15,242 nucleotides of DNA from JAFGSZ01 sp964492185 (GTDB lineage: Bacteria; Bacteroidota; Bacteroidia; Bacteroidales; UBA10428). Of the stretch, positions 14,745-15,242 are shown one piece after another (the stretch's first letter is position 1; each line of letters starts with the position of its first letter). Where the stretch lies: contig CAZBJH010000083.1 of the NCBI GenBank assembly GCA_964492185.1, positions 1-15,242 of the forward strand, written 5' to 3'. The notes beneath the pieces are model-generated. The model worked only from the letters and a program-made list of their open reading frames with translations. It was not told the origin of the DNA and did no database searches. Position numbers and translations under genes: made by a program.

Positions 14745-15173
14745 TTATCTGAAAAATTTCTTTAGCCTGCTACCAACAGAAAAATTGCCCTTATTTGAAA
14801 TATTGCTTAATTCATTGAATTCGGAATCGGCATAATCCGGATTTAAAATTTGCCATATCTCACTCCACCCGGGAAATCCGCCAACATTCCTGTCATCAAT
14901 GAAAAGGTCGACATCCAGTTTACGGCTCATATTATCAGGATCAAATTCTTCTTCCGGGTAGCTTTTATTAACAGCATAAAACTCCAGGCCTTTTTTACTA
15001 CAGTATTCAATCGCCTCATCCAACTCTTTCCCGTGCCTGAATGTCCACAAGATCAATTGATGTCCCAGCTTCTGAAGTTGTTTCAGGGTTTCAAAAGCGA
15101 ATAATTTCTCTTCGCCAATCTGTGGGTACCTATGTTCGACTATCGTTCCGTCAAAATCAACTGCAATTTTCAT
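14745..15173 (-). CDS. Small HAD-like hydrolase of the BT0820 type
   Basis: A 142-residue cytoplasmic protein with HAD-superfamily phosphatase motifs. Motif I is AVDFDGTIVEH (nucleophile D6 and D8 from the chosen start), motif II is LILWTFR, and the acidic metal-binding motif is DLFIDDRNVGG. The short length and lack of a large cap domain fit the compact BT0820-like family named from Bacteroides thetaiotaomicron; the substrate is not known. I chose the ATG at 15171-15173 because MKIAVDFDGTI is the family's natural start and AAAGGATT lies about seven bases before it. The frame stays open to an ATG at 15215, but the extra 14 residues are unlike the family. The gene ends one base before the longest form of the cyclase gene, suggesting co-transcription. 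The C-terminal tail (about 112-142) is polar and basic. Confidence 0.82.
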   Translation of the reverse strand: MKIAVDFDGTIVEHRYPQIGEEKLFAFETLKQLQKLGHQLILWTFRHGKELDEAIEYCSKKGLEFYAVNKSYPEEEFDPDNMSRKLDVDLFIDDRNVGGFPGWSEIWQILNPDYADSEFNELSNISNKGNFSVGSRLKKFFR

Positions 15174-15242
15174 ATTACAAAATCCTTTAGTTAGTGTCTG
15201 TCCATAAAGTCCCATTTGCCGTGTTACGCTTGTCCGAAAATT

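Noticed and set aside
15174..15215. Longer start (ATG at 15215) for the HAD-like hydrolase
   Set aside because: The added 14 residues lack family character, while the ATG at 15173 gives the canonical MKIAVDFDGTI start with AAAGGATT in front.

Overview
The window looks like a piece of a Bacteroidota chromosome, probably from the Bacteroidales or a nearby order. The evidence is a type IX secretion sorting domain at the end of a giant exported enzyme, a parA-parB-DUF5683 cluster, a promoter of the TTTG/TAnnTTTG type, weak Shine-Dalgarno signals, and several exported proteins whose predicted mature N-terminus is glutamine. No rRNA, tRNA, CRISPR array or complete mobile element was seen. No stretch without a gene exceeds 300 bases; the longest is about 235 bases (13382-13615).

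Left part (1-4642), plus strand, very AT-rich: the 3' part of a small secreted protein that begins before the window, then a 1368-residue exported glycoside hydrolase. The hydrolase has DNRLRE, DUF5060, GH clan A catalytic, beta-sandwich, propeller-like repeat and T9SS sorting domains. A strong hairpin (4643-4677) ends this gene and also the operon converging from the right.

Centre (4684-10769), minus strand, with higher GC in the MBOAT gene sampled: a likely four-gene operon read as MltD-type lytic transglycosylase with two LysM domains, two paralogous SGNH/GDSL proteins, then an MBOAT membrane O-acyltransferase. A good Bacteroidota promoter lies in front of the transglycosylase. MBOAT plus SGNH proteins beside a lytic transglycosylase fits O-acetylation and de-O-acetylation of peptidoglycan, which would control lytic transglycosylase action. 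An exopolysaccharide substrate remains possible.

Right part (10925-15242), minus strand: parA, parB and a DUF5683 membrane protein form a tight chromosome-segregation operon. Upstream are a lipoprotein glutaminyl cyclase and a small HAD-like hydrolase of the BT0820 type. The 234-base gap between the cyclase gene and parA holds a nested imperfect palindrome (13497-13606) with repeated TTATGAACA-like 9-mers, followed by a small GC-rich inverted repeat next to a possible parA promoter. This gap is the least explained part of the window. The cyclase also fits the window's several Q-starting exported proteins.
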